This document shows positions 41,288-50,016 of a stretch of DNA of 64,000 nucleotides, piece by piece. The DNA is taken from NCBI GenBank assembly GCA_004555265.1, contig SFIQ01000003.1, positions 1 through 64,000 of the forward strand, given 5' to 3'. The notes below the pieces were generated by a model that saw only the letters and a program-made list of their open reading frames with translations, ran no database searches and was not told the origin of the DNA. This stretch comes from Ruminococcus sp. (GTDB lineage Bacteria; Bacillota; Clostridia; Oscillospirales; Acutalibacteraceae). Made by a program: the position numbers and the translations under genes. Each line of letters opens with the position of its first letter. Positions within the stretch are counted from its first letter, which is position 1.

Positions 41288-43822
41288 TTACCAATCGTAA
41301 GCGCCTGCCGGTTTGTTTTTCTCGATTTCCGCTTTTGCGGCATCGGGCATTTTTTCCGCACGGACATAAGCCTTCGCATAGGTGCCGTCTGCATATTCAA
41401 GCACCACAATATAATCATTCGGGTGAAGTTCTGCACGGGTGACAATCCCATCATAAATCGCCTGCATCATTGCCGCGTCGGTCGTTTTGTAAACGGTGGG
41501 TTTGTCGGTAGGAGCCATATCCTGCCACAGTCCTGTGATATCCGCATAAATTCCTGTACTGCTTTCGCCGATAAACTCACAGGCAAACGAATCTCCATCG
41601 GCTACCAAATGGTCATAATGGGAAGCGCGGAAACGCTCCGTAACCTTTGTGCCGTAAACGGCTTTCAGCGTTTTGTCGCCGGTCAAGGCGTTTTGATACC
41701 CGACGGATTTCAAGAATTCCACGGTATTGACCATATCGGCGGTGATAAAGAAATTCGGCACACCGCTATCGACCGTTTTGCCGGTAAATACATCTTCCTC
41801 GGCAAATACGCCGTCCTCGCTGACAACTTTGTCGTCAATCGCGGTTTCCGCGCCGTATACGGCGGTGGCATCCTCGTAAACGACTGCATCGGTCTGCGGC
41901 ATAGCCGCATCTTCATCTGCAATCAAGTAAAATGTGATAAGCCCCAAACTCTCCTGCGGATTATAGTGGTTTTCGGGCGTTTGCGCCGTCAAATCCTTGT
42001 AAAGGCAGTCAAGCAAGGTCTGCCGCTGTTCAGCGGTCAGTTCCAATTTCGTTTCCGTCGTTAAAGTCTTATTGTAAAGGCGAATGTCCTCGCTTTCGCG
42101 CACGGCACGGATATAGCGGTATTCGTTATAATCGGCCATATCGCCGCCGGAAATCGTGCCGTTTAAACCACCGCTTTTCGGCGGCTCTACCTTTTTGAGT
42201 TCCTCTTTGAAAATACGGTTCAGCACACTTTGCTGATAGGCGGTTTTGTCTGCCTGCTGTAAGGCATGCAAAATGTCCTCGGATGCGCCGTAATAGTTGC
42301 GCAAAACCTGTTTGCCGTTTTTGAGGGTATACACGATTTTGACAGATACGGGATACACGCCGTTAAAGTTCCCGTCCAAAACGGTCGGGTCGGTTTTGCC
42401 TGCGTCCACCAGCATTTTGTGTATATTGCGGACAAATTCAATATCCTTACCTTCGGTGTAGTTGCCCTTCGGCGAAGTATCCGCTGTTTGCATACCGCCG
42501 ATATAATACCAGTCATTTGCTTCTTGCAATTGATAGTTTTGATACGGCAGGGAGATTTGCGCCGAGGCGATGTCCGCCGTTTCGGGGATTTTGTTTGCCG
42601 CGCCGAAATAGCCTGTGGCAAAGAACACGAAAATCAGCGCGGTCAACGCCAACTGCACAGGCAAAGCAGGCAAATCCTTGACGAATTGCCGCACATTGCG
42701 AAGCAAAACCAAGCTCAAAACCGCATAAATCACAACAAATACGACTGCACCGACAGCCAAGGCAATCGCTGTACCTTTGCTTCGCAACAAATCGAACGCC
42801 ATTGCAAATCCGAAAATGCCGACGAGGAAAATCCCGACAAAATTGAGCACCTTGTTTTTGCCGATAAAGCCGCCGATTTCCGCCTTTCTGCGTTCGTAGA
42901 AGAACGCACCGAAGGCGAACAGCGCCGCCGTCACAAGCAGCCAAATGATCGGCACTAAGAAGTCGGGATTTTTCCAGGCAACCAAATTGCCGCCATTATT
43001 GTAATCTGACAATTTGCCGACCACACCGCCTTGCGAGTAGGTATATAAGCCTTGCGACATATAGCGAAGCGGATTCAACTGCGCATACTGTTTCGGGAGC
43101 GTTTCCATTGTGGTTTCGCCCATATGCACATAGCTGTTGGAGAAATCGGCGCCCAAGGGTGTGCCGAGCACCAGTTTGCGGATAAACACCTGCAAGCAGG
43201 TGAGCAGAATTTCGGGGAACAGCAGTAAAATACCTGAAAACAGCACGCCCTCAAACGCTGTGCCGACGGTGGCGAACACCATGGCAGTCAGCGTATAAGA
43301 AAACGCCACCACAGAAAACATACCGAACAGCAAATAGAAAAACGCGGTGAACAAATAGCGGTTTGCGCCGAGCGCGACCAAGTTTGCAAGGAGTGCTACG
43401 AGCATCGGTACGGCGACCGACAGCCCAACGAGCGTGAGACCCGACAGATATTTCGCCGTAAAGAGCCGTGTACGCTTAATACCGAGACTGTAATAGACAT
43501 TGATAGTCTTTTTGCCCGTGATAAAACGGAAGGTCGCAATACCCATTAAAAGCCCGACACCCAACAGCGCCGCAATGACAAAATAGCGCATATAGGTCAT
43601 ATTGTCGGAAAATAAAAATGTATATTGCTCTTTAAAATTGATATTCGTGACTTGCCCGGTTTCTTGGTTCACGCTTGTTTTTTCGCGGAAGACAAGTATC
43701 GGCGTTAAGCAAAAACTAAGGAACATCACAACCGCGTTCAGCACCGCAAACAACGCGTTATCCCGAAGCCCTGTTCGGTACGCATACCCGAAGTTATTTT
43801 GCAAAGATTTGGGTGAAGTCAT
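41288..43822 (-). CDS. ABC transporter permease with large extracytoplasmic domain (DUF6449-like)
   Basis: 844 residues. Six or so N-terminal helices of an ABC-2-type permease (LLGVGLLMGIATFRFITGKK, where the coupling helix reads VYYSLGIKRTRLFTAKYLSG) run to about residue 395. A ~430-residue hydrophilic C-terminal domain follows, probably outside the cell; I recognise only general likeness to Firmicutes permeases with DUF6449. It overlaps the ATPase gene by 29 bp, so both form one transporter. Substrate unknown: antimicrobial peptide or envelope stress export is a reasonable guess from similar pairs. Confidence 0.7.
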   Translation of the reverse strand: MTSPKSLQNNFGYAYRTGLRDNALFAVLNAVVMFLSFCLTPILVFREKTSVNQETGQVTNINFKEQYTFLFSDNMTYMRYFVIAALLGVGLLMGIATFRFITGKKTINVYYSLGIKRTRLFTAKYLSGLTLVGLSVAVPMLVALLANLVALGANRYLFTAFFYLLFGMFSVVAFSYTLTAMVFATVGTAFEGVLFSGILLLFPEILLTCLQVFIRKLVLGTPLGADFSNSYVHMGETTMETLPKQYAQLNPLRYMSQGLYTYSQGGVVGKLSDYNNGGNLVAWKNPDFLVPIIWLLVTAALFAFGAFFYERRKAEIGGFIGKNKVLNFVGIFLVGIFGFAMAFDLLRSKGTAIALAVGAVVFVVIYAVLSLVLLRNVRQFVKDLPALPVQLALTALIFVFFATGYFGAANKIPETADIASAQISLPYQNYQLQEANDWYYIGGMQTADTSPKGNYTEGKDIEFVRNIHKMLVDAGKTDPTVLDGNFNGVYPVSVKIVYTLKNGKQVLRNYYGASEDILHALQQADKTAYQQSVLNRIFKEELKKVEPPKSGGLNGTISGGDMADYNEYRYIRAVRESEDIRLYNKTLTTETKLELTAEQRQTLLDCLYKDLTAQTPENHYNPQESLGLITFYLIADEDAAMPQTDAVVYEDATAVYGAETAIDDKVVSEDGVFAEEDVFTGKTVDSGVPNFFITADMVNTVEFLKSVGYQNALTGDKTLKAVYGTKVTERFRASHYDHLVADGDSFACEFIGESSTGIYADITGLWQDMAPTDKPTVYKTTDAAMMQAIYDGIVTRAELHPNDYIVVLEYADGTYAKAYVRAEKMPDAAKAEIEKNKPAGAYDW

Positions 43823-44702
43823 AATCCGTCCCCTCCATTTCGTCCAAAAATACTTCTTCTAACGACAGCGGCAAGCTTTCGACCATGGCGGGCGACAACG
43901 CGTTTAATTTTTCCGTTGCCTCTTTTTCATCGCCCTTGACGGTGATCAGCACCATTTTGCCGTCTTTCTTATAGGATTTCACATCAATACCGAGGGCTTT
44001 GATTTGATTCTCGGTCACATCGTCTTGGAACACCAAGCGGAATTTGGCGCGGTTTTCGCTCAATTCCGAAATGGACGAGTCCAGCACCAGTTTTTTCCCG
44101 TTGATTAAGCCGAAGTGGTCGCAAAGCCCCTCCAATTCGTGCAAATCATGCGATGAAACAATAATCGACGCGTTTGTCTCCTGCATATATTCGTTAATCA
44201 TATTTTTAATCAGCGCACGCTTGGCGGGGTCTAATCCGTCGAAGGTTTCATCAAACAGCATAAACGAGGGCTGTGTGGCAAAGCCCAACACGATTTCCGC
44301 CTGGCGCTGCATCCCTTTGGAAAAGCCGTTTAAACGCGCTTTGGTGTCCAGTCCGAACACCTCTGCCAACTTATGAAAGGTATCAAAACGAAACCCCGGA
44401 TAATAGCCGTTGTAAAATTTCGCCATTTTCTCCATATTGGCATAGGGCTGAAAATAGATGTCATCGGGCACATAGAACATATGCTGTTTCATCAGTTCAT
44501 TGTCGAACGCGTCCTCGCCGTCTAAAAGCACTCTGCCCGCTTCTGCTTTGTATACGCCCGTAATCGTTTTCAACAGCGTGGTTTTGCCCGCGCCGTTGTA
44601 GCCGATGAGCCCGTACAAAGAGCCGTCGCCGACCGTAAAACTGATGTCGCTGATTGCCGTAAACGAACCGAATTTTTTGGTTACGCCTTGTACTTCAATC
44701 AT
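43794..44702 (-). CDS. ABC transporter ATP-binding protein
   Basis: 302 residues. Walker A GYNGAGKTTLLKTI (about residue 36), Q-loop region, signature LNGFSKGMQRQAEI (about 130) and Walker B FMLFDETFDGLDP (about 150), with the switch histidine in VSSHDLHEL. The C-terminal ~80 residues form an extra domain common in ABC-2 exporters (YtrB/CcmA-like). The start at 44702 is set by AAAGGAGG. No GntR regulator gene accompanies it, unlike the ytr operons of Bacillus. Confidence 0.9.
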   Translation of the reverse strand: MIEVQGVTKKFGSFTAISDISFTVGDGSLYGLIGYNGAGKTTLLKTITGVYKAEAGRVLLDGEDAFDNELMKQHMFYVPDDIYFQPYANMEKMAKFYNGYYPGFRFDTFHKLAEVFGLDTKARLNGFSKGMQRQAEIVLGFATQPSFMLFDETFDGLDPAKRALIKNMINEYMQETNASIIVSSHDLHELEGLCDHFGLINGKKLVLDSSISELSENRAKFRLVFQDDVTENQIKALGIDVKSYKKDGKMVLITVKGDEKEATEKLNALSPAMVESLPLSLEEVFLDEMEGTDYDFTQIFAK

Positions 44703-44746
44703 GGTTTTACCTCCTTTTACCACAAACTGTGGCGTCCTACAAGTCC

Positions 44747-44776
44747 ACTATACCCTATCGAAGAATGTTTTGTCAA
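44747..44776 (-). promoter_or_regulatory. Promoter of the ABC transporter operon
   Basis: TTGACA (44771-44776), an 18-bp spacer and TATAGT (44747-44752) on the minus strand. Confidence 0.65.
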
Positions 44777-44781
44777 TCTAA

Positions 44782-44819
44782 AACACCGCATTGTTACTAT
44801 CTTGTAAGAATGCGGTGTT
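44782..44819. terminator. Terminator after mtaB
   Basis: An 11-bp stem AACACCGCATT/AATGCGGTGTT, with T-rich sequence on the minus-strand side. Confidence 0.8.
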
Positions 44820-44854
44820 GTTTTGGATAAAATTATTAACTTTTTTGTAAGAAT

Positions 44855-46138
44855 TTATACGCCGTACACCGATTCGCCGTCGGTTTTTGTAACCGTCACA
44901 CGGCACAGTGCACCGGGCGCGGCGGTATCGCTTTCAAAATACACGGGGGTGTAATTCGCCGTGTATCCGAAGTGCAAGCCGTTTTCGGTTTTTTGTTCGC
45001 AAAGTACTTCCACGGTTTTGCCGATTTGATTTTGCAAAAATGCGGCGCGAAGTTCGGCGGCAACTGCCAAAAGTTCGGCGGCGCGGCGTTCTTTCACGGC
45101 TTTTTCAATCTGTCCGTCAAACGACGCCGCGCGCGTACCCTCGCGCACGGAATACGGGAATACATGGATTTTTTCAAACCCGATTTGCTTTGCGAATGCC
45201 ACGGTTTCTTGAAAATCTTCCTCGGTTTCCCCCGCAAAGCCGACCATAATGTCGGTTGTTAAGGTACAGTCGGGAAATGCGGTGCGCAGTTTCTCTGAGA
45301 GGGCGGCATATTGCGCCGCCGTGTAATGGCGGTTCATACGCTGTAAGGTGCGGTCACACCCACTTTGCAAAGAAATGTGGAACTGCCCGCAGAGTTTCGG
45401 TAGTTTGGAAAGCGCTTCAATCACTTCGTCGGTGATGTGGTCGGGCTCCAACGAGCCCAGCCGCACGCGCAAAACGCCCGACGGCGCACACGCCGCCGCC
45501 ACGGCGTCGGTAAAGCATTCGCCGCTGTCTTTGCCGTAGGCGGAAAGATTGATGCCGACCAGCACCAATTCGCGATAGCCCGCGTCGCTTAATGCCTGCG
45601 CCTCTTTTTCGATTTCGGCAATCGGCTTAGAACGCACACGCCCGCGCGCGGTGGGAATGATGCAATACGAGCAAAAGCGGTCACAGCCGTCCTCGATTTT
45701 TAAAATCGCGCGGGTACGCTCGTGAAAGCCCGCAATCGGCGCCCCGAGAAACGGCTCGCCGCTTTTGTGCTGTTCCACGGCAAACAGCCGCTGTTTGGTT
45801 TCAAAATATGCGCGCAGCTTTTGGGGTAAGGTCACATTGCTTTTGTTCCCAATCACAATATCCGCCGCCGAGAGTGCCGACGCCGCGTCGGGAAACGCCT
45901 GGGGCATACAGCCCGTCAGCACCACGGTGCTTTTGGGAAAATTGCGTTTGAGCCGCCGCACGAGTTGCCGCGTTTTGCGGTCGCTTTCAGCGGTCACGGT
46001 GCAGGAATTGACCACGAAAATTTCCGCTTCGCTGTCCTGCAAAGTGATTTCATAACCGTTTTTCAAAAGCAACTCCGTGATTTCCTCGGTTTCATACTGA
46101 TTGACCTTGCAACCGAGCGTATAGCATTTGACTTTCAT
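44855..46138 (-). CDS. mtaB: tRNA t6A37 methylthiotransferase MtaB
   Basis: 427 residues of the MiaB/MtaB radical-SAM methylthiotransferase family. The N-terminal [4Fe-4S] cysteines are in YTLGCKVNQYE (C9), NSCTVT (C46) and TGCMPQ (C80). The radical SAM cluster CxxxCxxC is in EDGCDRFCSYCIIP (about 153-166), and a C-terminal TRAM-like domain ends VTVTKTDGESVY. KVNQYET in place of the MiaB version points to MtaB, which turns t6A37 into ms2t6A37 in tRNAs reading ANN codons. Monocistronic. Confidence 0.93.
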   Translation of the reverse strand: MKVKCYTLGCKVNQYETEEITELLLKNGYEITLQDSEAEIFVVNSCTVTAESDRKTRQLVRRLKRNFPKSTVVLTGCMPQAFPDAASALSAADIVIGNKSNVTLPQKLRAYFETKQRLFAVEQHKSGEPFLGAPIAGFHERTRAILKIEDGCDRFCSYCIIPTARGRVRSKPIAEIEKEAQALSDAGYRELVLVGINLSAYGKDSGECFTDAVAAACAPSGVLRVRLGSLEPDHITDEVIEALSKLPKLCGQFHISLQSGCDRTLQRMNRHYTAAQYAALSEKLRTAFPDCTLTTDIMVGFAGETEEDFQETVAFAKQIGFEKIHVFPYSVREGTRAASFDGQIEKAVKERRAAELLAVAAELRAAFLQNQIGKTVEVLCEQKTENGLHFGYTANYTPVYFESDTAAPGALCRVTVTKTDGESVYGV

Positions 46139-46202
46139 AAAAACCTCTTTCGCCGCTTGGATAAACGCGGACGCTTTCGACCATACTGTTCTTGGTGATA
46201 GA

Positions 46203-46589
46203 ATGAAAAAAATTCAAGAATATTTTTGTGTATATTCATTCGGCGCACTGCTCTACTGCCTGATTGAAGTCCTGTTTCGCGGGTTTACGCATTGGACAAT
46301 GGGGCTAACGGGCGGCGCGGCGCTGTTGGGCATTTACCGTATCAACGAAAAATGCAAAGCGCGCCCGCTTTGGCTTCGCTGTACGCTTGGTTGTTTGCTG
46401 ATTACCTTTTTGGAGTTTTCGGTCGGGCTGCTCGTCAACCGTCTGTTCCGTTGGAATGTTTGGGATTACAGCGCACGGCGGTTGAATATATTCGGGCAGA
46501 TTTGCCCGCTGTTTTCGTTTTTATGGTTTTTGCTTTGCTTCCCCGCGTGTTTTTTGTGCAAAGGGCTCAAAAAGCATTTTTGCAAATAA
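46203..46589 (+). CDS. CmpB-like putative ABC permease small membrane protein
   Basis: 128 residues with about four hydrophobic helices. YSFGALLYCLIEVLFRGFTHWTM (N-terminal helix, given in part), GLLVNRLFRWNVWDYSARR (about residue 77) and NIFGQICPLFSFLWFLLC are the recurring signatures of the family (PF06541-like), often labelled putative ABC transporter permease. The true function is unknown. It is divergent from mtaB, starts at 46203 with a weak GGTGA site, and ends tail to tail against an esterase gene with no gap. Confidence 0.75.
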   Translation: MKKIQEYFCVYSFGALLYCLIEVLFRGFTHWTMGLTGGAALLGIYRINEKCKARPLWLRCTLGCLLITFLEFSVGLLVNRLFRWNVWDYSARRLNIFGQICPLFSFLWFLLCFPACFLCKGLKKHFCK

Positions 46590-47369
46590 TCACGCCGTAA
46601 ATACGGATTGCAAAAAGGCGAAAGCGTCGTCAATCCAGCCTGCGGCGTCCGTGCCTTCAGCTAACCCGATGCCGTGGCCGCCGTGTTCGTACAAATGCAG
46701 TTCACACCGCACGCCCTTTTCGTCGAGCGCATTTTTGAGCATCACGCTGTTTTCATACGGCACGGATCGGTCGTCTTTATTATGCCACACAAAGGTCGGC
46801 GGGTAGTTTTCGGTCACACGATTTTCCACCGAAGCGGCATTTTGCTCGGTACGCCCCGAAAAAAGCCCCAGCAGGCGGCGGCGCGAAACGGCGTGCGTCA
46901 ATTTACCCATAGTAATTACGGGGTAGCAAAGCACCAATGCCGACGGCTTAATACCGTAGACCGCGCCGTTGTATTCCCCGTCAAAGCGCGCGTATTCGGC
47001 GGCGAAAAAGCCCGCCAAATGCCCGCCCGCCGACGAGCCCATCAACGCAATTTTGGTACTGTCCAACTTCCAATCGGCGGCGTGACTGCGGATAAACTGC
47101 ATTGCGCGGGCGACATCCTCCATCGGGGCGGGATAGCGTGCCGCCGCGCCCACGCGATACCACAGCACAAACGCATTGTATCCGTGCGCCTGAAAATATT
47201 CGGCAAAGGGCTTGCCCTCGTTAAAATCGGACACCATAGAATACGCGCCGCCGGGCAAAATCAGCACGCTCGGTGCATTGTTGCCGACAGTATAGCAATC
47301 TAATCGCACCGTTTTTTTGTTCGGCGTAACCTTACACTCTTTTTTCTCGTACAGCGAATACGTTTGCAT
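46590..47369 (-). CDS. Alpha/beta hydrolase, acetylesterase-like
   Basis: 259 residues. The serine hydrolase triad is visible: nucleophile Ser in LMGSSAGGHLAG (about residue 111), Asp in VWHNKDDRSVPYEN (about 195) and His in YEHGGHGIGL (about 228). The oxyanion HGGG equivalent is LPGGAYSMVS (about 37). This set matches the small acetylesterases (BD-FAE/AXE-like) that remove acetyl groups from plant polysaccharides. It has no signal peptide, so it works on imported oligosaccharides. AAGGAAG lies upstream; monocistronic. Confidence 0.85.
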   Translation of the reverse strand: MQTYSLYEKKECKVTPNKKTVRLDCYTVGNNAPSVLILPGGAYSMVSDFNEGKPFAEYFQAHGYNAFVLWYRVGAAARYPAPMEDVARAMQFIRSHAADWKLDSTKIALMGSSAGGHLAGFFAAEYARFDGEYNGAVYGIKPSALVLCYPVITMGKLTHAVSRRRLLGLFSGRTEQNAASVENRVTENYPPTFVWHNKDDRSVPYENSVMLKNALDEKGVRCELHLYEHGGHGIGLAEGTDAAGWIDDAFAFLQSVFTA

Positions 47370-47410
47370 ACCGTAAACTTCCTTTCGCCCGCAAATTCGG
47401 TTTTATCGTA

Positions 47411-48796
47411 TCACATTTCCGCAGGCACTGCAACTGCCTGCCGTTCGATTTTTCGCATCTTGCGAAATTCCCGAACAACCATCACGCCCGAAAGCACCGC
47501 CGCCACGGTATCGGCAAGCGGACCCGCATACATAGCGCCGTCCAAGCCAAAGAAAATCGGCAACACAAGCAAAAGCGGCAACAGGAAAATCACCTGTCGC
47601 GTCAGCGACAGCAAAATTCCCTTTTTCGCCTCGCCGATTGAGGTAAAGAAATTCGAGGAAATCGGCTGAACAGCATCTAAAAACAGCGCCATTAAAAACA
47701 CGCGGATATACCGTTCGGCAAAGGCAAAATAGATTTCGTCACCCGTGCCGAACAAGCCCGTAATCTGCCGCGGAAACGCCTGAAACACAATGTAAAATGC
47801 CACGGCAATTCCCGTGCCGAACGCGAGCGCCAACCGCAATGTTTGCCGCACACGCGCATATTTCTGCGCCCCGTAATTGTAGCCGACAATCGGCTGTAAG
47901 CCTTGCGAAATGCCGATGACAAACGAAAAGAAAATCATCGTAACCTTTGAAATAATGCCCGAACACGCCAACGGGATTTCACTGCCGTACACCGACTGCG
48001 CACCGTAATAGGTCATGGTATTGTTTAAGACGATTTGCACCACCATCATCGCCAACTGATTAAAGCAATGCGAGGTGCCGAGCGAGGCAATTTTCAAGGT
48101 GTCTTGCCAATGCAAAACGAAATGCTTTTTCTGCAAGCGGATACTTTTAAAGCGGAACATATACGCCGCAACCATAACGGCGGACACCACTTGCCCGATG
48201 ACGGTTGCCACGGCGGCACCCGCCATACCCATGCCAAAGCCGAAAATAAAAATCGGGTCTAAAACCGTATTGAGCACTGCGCCCGCGAGCGTACAGACCA
48301 TAGAATACCGCGGACTGCCGTCGGCGCGCACGAGCGCCGTGCCGCCCGTGGTGAAAATCAAAAACGGAAAGCCGTAGGCGGTTATGCCCGTATAGGTGAG
48401 TGCGTAGGAAAGCACCTCGTCCGTTGCGCCGAACGCACGCATCAGCGGGCGCAGAAAGAGAAGTACGACCACGCTGAGCACCACGCCCACAGCCACCAAC
48501 AGCACCGAAGCATTGCCGACCGCCGTTGCCGCCTCGTCCTCTTGTTTTGCGCCGAGTTTTAAACTGAATGTTGCCGCGCCGCCCACGCCGAACAACAGCG
48601 CCGACGCAACGCAAAGCGTAGACAGCGGAAACGCGACATTCGTCGCGGCGTTGCCGAGCATACCGACGCTTCGCCCGATAAAAAATTGGTCTACAATATT
48701 GTAAAGCGCGCCGACGAGCATCGAAATCACACTCGGCACAGCATAGCTGCGCAGGAGTTTGCCGATTTTTTCTTTCCCTAACGGATTCTTCGCCAT
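47411..48796 (-). CDS. MATE family efflux transporter
   Basis: 461 residues with 12 hydrophobic helices in two MatE halves. NPLGKEKIGKLLRSYAVPSV at the start, VDQFFIGRSVGMLGNAATNV (about residue 40) and GISQGLQPIVGYNYGA (about 285) with the second-half equivalent are family marks. It exports drugs or metabolites using an Na+ or H+ gradient. ATG 48796 has GGAGG 11 bp upstream. The leader contains a terminator-like hairpin next to the ribosome site, suggesting regulation by attenuation. Confidence 0.9.
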   Translation of the reverse strand: MAKNPLGKEKIGKLLRSYAVPSVISMLVGALYNIVDQFFIGRSVGMLGNAATNVAFPLSTLCVASALLFGVGGAATFSLKLGAKQEDEAATAVGNASVLLVAVGVVLSVVVLLFLRPLMRAFGATDEVLSYALTYTGITAYGFPFLIFTTGGTALVRADGSPRYSMVCTLAGAVLNTVLDPIFIFGFGMGMAGAAVATVIGQVVSAVMVAAYMFRFKSIRLQKKHFVLHWQDTLKIASLGTSHCFNQLAMMVVQIVLNNTMTYYGAQSVYGSEIPLACSGIISKVTMIFFSFVIGISQGLQPIVGYNYGAQKYARVRQTLRLALAFGTGIAVAFYIVFQAFPRQITGLFGTGDEIYFAFAERYIRVFLMALFLDAVQPISSNFFTSIGEAKKGILLSLTRQVIFLLPLLLVLPIFFGLDGAMYAGPLADTVAAVLSGVMVVREFRKMRKIERQAVAVPAEM

Positions 48797-48815
48797 AGTT
48801 TTGTTATCCTCCAAC

Positions 48816-48839
48816 AAAAAAACCGCCGAAAAGCGGTTT
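48816..48839 (-). terminator. Leader terminator/attenuator before the MATE gene
   Basis: On the minus strand AAACCGC/GCGGTTT with a TTTTCG loop, then seven Ts running to within a few bases of the GGAGG of the MATE gene. No gene lies upstream on this strand, so it is a leader hairpin of the pump itself. Confidence 0.7.
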
Positions 48840-48877
48840 GCAAATTAAAAAAACTGAATTATAATGAAGCTACATTG

Positions 48878-48906
48878 AGTATACGCAAAATGCGACGAAA
48901 AATCAA
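48878..48906 (-). promoter_or_regulatory. Promoter of the MATE gene
   Basis: TTGATT (48901-48906), a 17-bp spacer and TATACT (48878-48883) on the minus strand. The predicted transcript start is about 30 bp before the leader hairpin. Confidence 0.65.
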
Positions 48907-48975
48907 GGCGCAAAATGCCGAAAAATCTGCAAAAGCCGTTGCATTTTTGGGCACAACGCAAAGGGGAATGCACAA

Positions 48976-49716
48976 ATGGACGAGAAAATTTTACAACTGC
49001 ACGAAATTTTAAAAAACAGCCGTAACATTTGCGTGTTTACGGGCGCGGGCATCAGCTGTCCGTCGGGCATACCCGATTTTCGCTCGGCGGACGGGCTTTA
49101 CAACCAAAAAAGCGGCTTGAATATCCCGCCTGAGGAAATCATCAGCCACTCCTTTTTTACGGCGCATACGGATTTGTTTTATGATTTCTACAAATCCAAA
49201 ATGCTCTATCCCGACGCCCTGCCCAACGCGGCGCACCGCTTTTTTGCGGATTTGGAGCGAAAAGGTAAAACCGTGTCGGTTGTCACGCAAAACATTGACG
49301 GTCTGCACACGGCGGCGGGCAACAGCCGCGTTTATGAAATTCACGGGAGCGTACTGCGCAACCACTGTATGGACTGCGGCGCGTTTTACGGGGTGGACAC
49401 GATAGCGCAAAGCGACGGCGTGCCGCACTGTCAGAAATGCGGCGGTGTCATCAAGCCCGATGTGGTGCTGTACGAAGAACCGCTCGACGAAAAAACCGTG
49501 CGGGGTGCAGTTAACGCCATTTCGGCGGCGGACACGATGGTCATTATCGGCACTTCTTTGGTGGTATACCCCGCCGCGTCGTATGTGCGGTATTTCGGCG
49601 GGGACAATCTTGTCATTCTCAACAAAACCGCCACCGACTATGACCGCTTGGCAGATCTTACGATTTATGACGATATTGTGCATATTGTGGAGCAGGTCAA
49701 GGCAATACGCGCGTAG
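48976..49716 (+). CDS. cobB: NAD-dependent protein deacylase, sirtuin
   Basis: 246 residues of the Sir2 family. VFTGAGISCPSGIPDFRSAD (NAD loop, about residue 18), TQNIDGLHTAAG (about 106), the catalytic His in YEIHGSVLRN (about 124), two zinc CxxC pairs (CMDCGAF and CQKCGGV, about 135 and 156) and IIGTSLVVYPAASY (about 195). It removes acyl groups from protein lysines using NAD. It is an isolated gene with AAAGGGG upstream. Confidence 0.93.
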   Translation: MDEKILQLHEILKNSRNICVFTGAGISCPSGIPDFRSADGLYNQKSGLNIPPEEIISHSFFTAHTDLFYDFYKSKMLYPDALPNAAHRFFADLERKGKTVSVVTQNIDGLHTAAGNSRVYEIHGSVLRNHCMDCGAFYGVDTIAQSDGVPHCQKCGGVIKPDVVLYEEPLDEKTVRGAVNAISAADTMVIIGTSLVVYPAASYVRYFGGDNLVILNKTATDYDRLADLTIYDDIVHIVEQVKAIRA

Positions 49717-49748
49717 TGCGAGTCACCTCGCCTGCTTGCGACATTTGT

Positions 49749-49837
49749 TGTCATTCTGCGCCGTTCGGCGAAGAATCTCGTTTCGCACATTCCGGAATTT
49801 GTGCTGTTTGAGATTCTGCACTTCGTTCAGAATGACA
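49749..49837. repeat. MITE-like palindromic element, copy 1
   Basis: 89 bp with perfect 10-bp terminal inverted repeats TGTCATTCTG and CAGAATGACA. Internal inverted AGAATCTC/GAGATTCT lets it fold as one long hairpin. A second, near-identical copy in the same orientation starts 172 bp later. Confidence 0.85.
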
Positions 49838-49862
49838 TATTTTGGTTTTGTTGTGTATTTGC

Positions 49863-49913
49863 GGAACAACACTAAGGTTGTTCCCTACGAGTAGGGGCGA
49901 ACTGTGTTCGCCC
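49863..49913. repeat. Two adjacent small hairpins between the MITE-like copies
   Basis: GGAACAAC/GTTGTTCC (49863-49884, perfect 8-bp stem) and GGGCGAA/TTCGCCC (49895-49913). The second is like the GGGGCGAA palindromic repeats common between genes of gut Firmicutes. The first may end cobB transcripts, although no T-run follows. No gene is present between 49717 and 50016. Confidence 0.5.
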
Positions 49914-49920
49914 GCCCGAT

Positions 49921-50008
49921 TGTCACTCTGCGCCGTCAGGCGAAAATCTCGTTTCGCACATTCCGAATTTCGTGCTGTTTGAGATTCTGCACTTCGTTCA
50001 GAATGACA
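49921..50008. repeat. MITE-like palindromic element, copy 2
   Basis: 88 bp, the same layout as copy 1: TGTCACTCTG at the left end (one mismatch to copy 1) and CAGAATGACA at the right. It differs from copy 1 by a few substitutions and one base of length, so the copies have been apart for some time. It ends 8 bp before the methyltransferase stop codon. Confidence 0.85.
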
Positions 50009-50016
50009 ATGCATTT

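Noticed and set aside
49009..49683. Long open frame on the minus strand opposite cobB (224 codons)
   Set aside because: Antisense shadow of a clearly conserved sirtuin gene; composition is unlike real proteins.
49749..50008. CRISPR repeats
   Set aside because: Only two 88-89-bp copies exist, with palindromic ends and no spacers of regular length or cas genes.
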